From positions 1-9,107 of the forward strand of contig MNZL01000060.1 in the NCBI GenBank assembly GCA_001873585.1: 9,107 bases of DNA. Reading direction: 5' to 3'. A model generated the notes under the pieces. That model was given only the letters and a program-made list of their open reading frames with translations, was not told where the DNA came from and made no database searches. Below are positions 6,151 to 9,107 of the stretch, in pieces. The stretch comes from Rhodobacterales bacterium CG2_30_65_12. Its GTDB lineage: Bacteria; Pseudomonadota; Alphaproteobacteria; Rhodobacterales; Rhodobacteraceae. The position numbers and the translations under genes were made by a program. Position 1 is the stretch's first letter. The number at the start of each line of letters is the position of its first letter.

Positions 6151-7194
6151 ATGCCCATCACCCTCACCGCGCTCAGCGATCTCGATGCCCTGCCCTTCGA
6201 CGAGATCATCGACGTGCGCTCGCCCTCGGAATACGCCGAAGACCACGTGCCGGGCGCGATCAGCCTGCCGGTGCTGTCAGACGAGCAGCGCGCCCGGGTC
6301 GGCACGATCTATGTGCAGCAGGAGCCCTTTCTGGCCCGCAAGATCGGTGCGGCGCTGGTGGCAAAAAATGCCGCCGCCCATCTCGAAGGGCCGCTGGCAG
6401 GCTATGGCGGCGGCTGGCGCCCGCTGGTTTATTGCTGGCGCGGCGGCCAGCGCTCGGGCGCTTTTGCCGCGATCCTGCGCGAGATCGGCTGGCGGGTGGA
6501 TACCGTAAAGGGTGGCTACAAGGCCTATCGCAGCCTCGTGGTGGATGCGCTCTACCGCGAGCCGATCGCGCCGCGCGTGGTGATCGTCGACGGTGGCACC
6601 GGCACGGCCAAGACCCGGCTGCTGGCGCAGATCGCGGCTTTGGGGGGGCAGGTGATCGACCTTGAGGCGATGGCAGAGCATCGTGGCTCGGTGTTCGGGC
6701 CGATGTCCGATAATCAGCCCGCGCAGAAGGCGTTCGAGAGCGCGCTGGCGATGGCGCTGGCCCGGCTCGACCCGGCGCGACCGTTTTTTGTCGAGGCCGA
6801 GAGCTCGAAGATCGGCGATCTGCTGGTGCCGCCGTCGCTGTGGAAGGCGATGATCGCCGCGCCGCGCGTCGATATCGAGGCGCCGCTTGGCGCCCGCGCC
6901 GCGCACCTCGTGGCGCAATACCCCGACATGGTTGCAGACCCGGCCAAGCTCGATTCCGTGCTCGACAAGCTCGTGCGCTTCCACGGCCGCGAGCGCGTGG
7001 CCGGCTGGCGGGCGCTGGCGGCGGCGGGCGATTACGCGCAGATGGCGGCGGAGCTGATCGCCGAGCATTACGATCCACGCTACCGGCGGATTTCGCACGC
7101 CGAGGCGCCGCGTCTCTTGCGGCTCGATCTGCCCAACCTCGGCGACGAAACGCTGGCCGGGGCGGCACGGCGGATCATCGAGAAGGCCGGCTGA
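6151..7194 (+). CDS. mnmH: tRNA 2-selenouridine synthase (MnmH/SelU)
   Basis: Cytoplasmic enzyme of 347 aa (E. coli MnmH is 364 aa). Family knowledge: it replaces sulfur by selenium in 2-thiouridine at the wobble position (U34) of certain tRNAs, using selenophosphate and passing through an S-geranyl intermediate. Seen: an N-terminal rhodanese domain with FDEIIDVRSPSEYAEDHVPGA (16-36) and the active-site loop YCWRGGQRS (94-102), with catalytic C95. After a linker comes a P-loop domain with Walker A GGTGTAKT (148-155), then LEAMAEHRGSVFG (171-183) and VEAESSKIGDLLVP. The Walker A has Ala where the consensus has Gly before Lys. The ATG at 6151 is preferred over in-frame ATGs at 6100 and 6049, because it has a GGGAGA ribosome site and the rhodanese domain begins right after it. 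The gene is monocistronic here and converges on the TIGR02186 gene. No selD or selenoprotein gene is in view. Confidence 0.95.
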   Translation: MPITLTALSDLDALPFDEIIDVRSPSEYAEDHVPGAISLPVLSDEQRARVGTIYVQQEPFLARKIGAALVAKNAAAHLEGPLAGYGGGWRPLVYCWRGGQRSGAFAAILREIGWRVDTVKGGYKAYRSLVVDALYREPIAPRVVIVDGGTGTAKTRLLAQIAALGGQVIDLEAMAEHRGSVFGPMSDNQPAQKAFESALAMALARLDPARPFFVEAESSKIGDLLVPPSLWKAMIAAPRVDIEAPLGARAAHLVAQYPDMVADPAKLDSVLDKLVRFHGRERVAGWRALAAAGDYAQMAAELIAEHYDPRYRRISHAEAPRLLRLDLPNLGDETLAGAARRIIEKAG

Positions 7195-7203
7195 CGCAGA
7201 TGC

Positions 7204-7226
7204 AAAAACGGGCGCGTGCAGGCACC
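7204..7226 (-). terminator. Weak intrinsic terminator candidate after the TIGR02186 gene
   Basis: Read on the minus strand, the hairpin GGTGC-CTGCAC-GCGCC (five pairs including one G-U) starts right after the TGA of the TIGR02186 gene. It is followed by CG and then five T residues. The stem is short, so this is a tentative call. The 33-nt gap between the two convergent genes has no T-tract on the plus strand, so no terminator is visible for mnmH. Confidence 0.35.
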
Positions 7227-7227
7227 G

Positions 7228-7989
7228 TCAGGAGTTGAAGAACACCCGGAAGAACGCCGAGGCGCCCCAGCCGGCGGCGACCGCAATAGCCAGCGACATC
7301 AGGCCGTAAAGCAACGCCTGATCATGCGCGAGGTTATACAGCCAGCGCTCGATCCCGACCTTGTGCACGTCGATCTCGTGCACATCCTCGGTAATCACCT
7401 TGCCATTGCGGGTAAGGTAGATCCGGGCCTTGTAGGCACCTTCGGTGAGGTTTGCGGGAAGCTGAAAGCTGGCCCGAAACAGGGTGTCTTCGCTCACAGC
7501 CACGCCGCCCTCGTTGAGCAGGTAGAGCCCCTGGTTTTCGCGGATCCGCTGCACTGCGGCGGAAAAGTCCTCCGGGTTTGCCACCGAGCCGCTCTGGAAA
7601 ACCCGGATCGATTCCGGGATCGAGATGTTGAGCATCCGATCAACGGTTTCGTCTACCAGATCGTTGAACGGCGCGGAGGTAGCGATTGCATAAAAGCTGG
7701 GCGCCGCGTTCACCTCGACAGCATCGGTGTTGATCCAGATCCCCATGCGCTTTTCCTTGCGCCGCACGGTGATCGGGTGCGATGGGCCCTCGACCACCAC
7801 CACCACGCCAAGCTGACCCTCCGGCGCGGGCGCATCGCGCTTGACCGCTCCGAAGATCAGGATTTCACTGCCCACGAAGGTGGCGGTGATCTGCACGGCG
7901 TTCTGGCTGAGGCCGGCCACGATCTCTTCGGATTTCGCCGGTGTAGCGAGCGCAAGGAGCGTGGCGAGAAGGGTAAGAAAACGGTTCAT
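7228..7989 (-). CDS. TIGR02186-family membrane-anchored periplasmic protein
   Basis: A 253-aa protein that I recognise as the alphaproteobacterial TIGR02186 (Alph_Pro_TM) family, whose function is unknown. Seen: a signal peptide, MNRFLTLLATLLALATPAKS, cleaved near residue 20. A largely beta-rich extracytoplasmic domain follows, with VGSEILIFGAVKRD (39-52), VVVVVEGPSHPITVRRKEK (62-80) and GIWINTDAVEVNAAPSFYA (83-101). A membrane-proximal EGAYKARIYLTRNGKV segment precedes one transmembrane helix at about 226-248, which would leave a tiny cytoplasmic tail. It lacks cysteines, so disulfide or heme-c chemistry is not expected. It starts 1 nt after the TauE/SafE stop, with a GGGGGG ribosome-site-like run seven nt upstream, so the two are surely co-transcribed. 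Inference: a periplasmic accessory or sensor for the exporter. Confidence 0.85.
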   Translation of the reverse strand: MNRFLTLLATLLALATPAKSEEIVAGLSQNAVQITATFVGSEILIFGAVKRDAPAPEGQLGVVVVVEGPSHPITVRRKEKRMGIWINTDAVEVNAAPSFYAIATSAPFNDLVDETVDRMLNISIPESIRVFQSGSVANPEDFSAAVQRIRENQGLYLLNEGGVAVSEDTLFRASFQLPANLTEGAYKARIYLTRNGKVITEDVHEIDVHKVGIERWLYNLAHDQALLYGLMSLAIAVAAGWGASAFFRVFFNS

Positions 7990-7990
7990 G

Positions 7991-8905
7991 TCAGTGCCCC
8001 CCGGCGCCGAGGGTGTAAAGTTCTGACGGCATCAGCAAGAGATCGAGCCCGAGCTTGGTGCAGACCGCGAGCACCATCACCGCCAGCAGCACGCGCAGCT
8101 GCTCGGCCTTGAGCTTCACGCCGATGCGGGTGCCGATCTGCGCCCCGATCACGCCGCCGATCAGCAACAGCACCGCAAGCGCGATGTCGACGGTATAGTT
8201 CGTCGTGGCGTGCATCATCGTGGTGAAGGCGGTTGTGAGGATGATCTGAAACAGCGACGTGCCAACCACCACCTTGGTAGGCATGCCGAGAATGTAGATC
8301 ATCGCCGGCACCATCACAAAGCCGCCGCCCACGCCCATGATCGCCGCGAGGACGCCGACGACCACACCCACCAACAGCGGCGGGATCGCCGAGATGTAGA
8401 GGCCCGAGGCGCGGAATTTCATCTTGAACGGCAGGTTGTGCACCCAGTTGTGCTTGCGCCGGGTCGAGACCACCTTGCCGCCGCGCGATTTCAGCAGCGC
8501 GCGCAGGCTCTCGATGAACATCAGCCCGCCGATGATGCCGAGAAAGATGACGTAAGCCAGCTTGACCAGCAGGTCGACCTGGCCGATCGCCTTGAGGTAG
8601 TTGAACACCTGGATACCGACAAAGGCGCCGGCGAGGCCGCCGATCTGCAAGACCAGCCCCATCTTGATGTCGACCGTCTTGCGCCGGAGGTGTGCCAGCA
8701 CACCCGAAAAAGACGAGGCAACAATCTGATTCGCCTCGGTCGCCACCGCCACCGCAGGCGGGATGCCGATGAAGAACAACAGCGGGGTCATCAAGAAGCC
8801 ACCGCCCACACCGAACATCCCCGAAAGGATGCCGACGAGGCCGCCCAGACCGAGCAGCACAAAGGCGTTGACCGAAACTTCGGCGATCGGAAGGTAAATC
8901 TGCAT
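7991..8905 (-). CDS. TauE/SafE (TSUP) family membrane permease, probable sulfite/organosulfonate exporter
   Basis: Inner-membrane transporter of 304 aa. Family knowledge: TSUP proteins (PF01925) export or import small anions such as sulfite, sulfoacetate or thiosulfate. The substrate cannot be told from sequence alone. Seen: about eight or nine hydrophobic segments and the internal duplication typical of the family, with GMFGVGGGFLMTP at 29-41 and AIMGVGGGFVMVP at 188-200. A basic central loop (about 139-163, SRGGKVVSTRRKHNW) divides the halves. The ATG at 8905 is chosen because MQIYLPIAEVSVN is, from memory, the usual start in related bacteria. An in-frame TTG at 8923 would add six residues, and neither has a clear ribosome site. 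It is followed after 1 nt by the TIGR02186 gene and preceded by the tail of a TSUP paralogue. Confidence 0.92.
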   Translation of the reverse strand: MQIYLPIAEVSVNAFVLLGLGGLVGILSGMFGVGGGFLMTPLLFFIGIPPAVAVATEANQIVASSFSGVLAHLRRKTVDIKMGLVLQIGGLAGAFVGIQVFNYLKAIGQVDLLVKLAYVIFLGIIGGLMFIESLRALLKSRGGKVVSTRRKHNWVHNLPFKMKFRASGLYISAIPPLLVGVVVGVLAAIMGVGGGFVMVPAMIYILGMPTKVVVGTSLFQIILTTAFTTMMHATTNYTVDIALAVLLLIGGVIGAQIGTRIGVKLKAEQLRVLLAVMVLAVCTKLGLDLLLMPSELYTLGAGGH

Positions 8906-8961
8906 GGTTCGGTATTGCTGCAAAGGATTGAATATGTCTAGGGGGCTTGTTTGATAGCCTG

Positions 8962-8984
8962 CGAAAGTTTTTTTGGAACTTTCG
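8962..8984. promoter_or_regulatory. Perfect inverted repeat CGAAAGTT-N7-AACTTTCG
   Basis: Two 8-nt arms (8962-8969 and 8977-8984) are separated by TTTTTGG. The element lies in the 115-nt gap between the two TSUP genes, 57-79 nt before the ATG of the downstream one. No T-run follows the hairpin on either strand, which argues against an intrinsic terminator. The spacing fits a dimeric repressor or activator site. No clear -35/-10 pair was found nearby, and the regulator is unknown. Confidence 0.4.
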
Positions 8985-9020
8985 TGCGCCAGACCGTTTC
9001 TTTCAGCAATTTCTAATCCT

Positions 9021-9107
9021 TTACAGGGACATGATTGAAAAGGGTTCGGCTGGTGCCAGCACCAGCTCGGTGCCGATCTTGAGGCTCACCGCCAGCACCA
9101 GCGCCGC
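9021..9107 (-). CDS. C-terminal end of a second TauE/SafE-like (TSUP) protein
   Basis: Only the last 28 codons and the TAA are inside the window. The visible peptide contains LVLAVSLKIGTELVLAPAEP and ends FSIMSL. It lines up without gaps with the C-terminus of the complete TauE/SafE protein next door, whose tail reads MVLAVCTKLGLDLLLMPSE and then LYTLG. Shared positions include VLAV, the Lys, the following Gly, the P-x-E and the flanking aliphatics. This supports a tandem paralogue, but the call rests on a short segment and the rest of the gene is beyond the right edge. Confidence 0.6.
   Translation of the reverse strand, partial: AALVLAVSLKIGTELVLAPAEPFSIMSL

Noticed and set aside
6277..7098. 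273-codon open frame (and an overlapping 302-codon one) on the minus strand
   Set aside because: Both are opposite mnmH, which is well supported. Their products are Arg/Ala/Pro-rich with no domain.
8906..8923. TTG start extending the TauE/SafE protein by six residues
   Set aside because: No ribosome site precedes it, and the ATG at 8905 fits the usual N-terminus MQIYLPIAE of relatives as I remember them.
8962..8984. Intrinsic terminator for the upstream TSUP gene
   Set aside because: The stem is real, but the T/A run is in the loop and no T-tract follows on either strand, so an operator-like role is more plausible.

Overview
The window looks like a chromosomal piece of a GC-rich alphaproteobacterium, most likely of the Rhodobacterales. 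This rests on the strong G/C third-position bias, tightly packed genes with ATGA overlaps, a TIGR02186-type 'alphaproteobacterial transmembrane' protein next to a TauE/SafE exporter, and protein sequences that resemble roseobacter-type homologues from memory. No tRNA, rRNA, CRISPR array, transposase or phage gene is visible.

Positions 1-5496 (minus strand) hold the front of a membrane respiratory-complex operon related to hydrogenase-4, formate hydrogenlyase and complex I. In transcription order it has a short degenerate XRE-type helix-turn-helix ORF (5496-5308), hyfB (5311-3308), hyfC (3317-2361), hyfE (2360-1695), hyfF (1698-253) and the N-terminus of a hyfG-like large subunit that runs off the left edge (251-1). 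Every junction overlaps or has a gap of at most 1 nt, so this is one translationally coupled unit. It encodes two NuoL/M-type antiporter-like subunits, one NuoH-like subunit, one HyfE/NuoK-like subunit, and the start of the NuoC-like domain of the catalytic subunit. HyfD is absent, and no HyfA lies upstream. Whether the catalytic subunit keeps the NiFe cysteines cannot be decided here, because it is cut off. The unit could be a true group 4 hydrogenase or a hydrogenase-related (Ehr-like) complex.

Positions 5497-5635 are a less GC-rich stretch upstream of that operon, with a short tandem repeat and an imperfect palindrome that may be its control region.

Positions 5636-7194 carry two divergent genes: a secreted META/HslJ-domain protein (minus) and mnmH, the tRNA 2-selenouridine synthase (plus). 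They share a 113-nt spacer.

Positions 7228-9107 (minus) form a TSUP cluster: the last 28 codons of one TauE/SafE-like protein at the right edge, a complete TauE/SafE permease, and a signal-peptide-bearing, membrane-anchored TIGR02186 protein. A weak terminator candidate follows directly. The two TSUP genes appear to be tandem paralogues. A perfect 8-bp inverted repeat lies between them and may be an operator.
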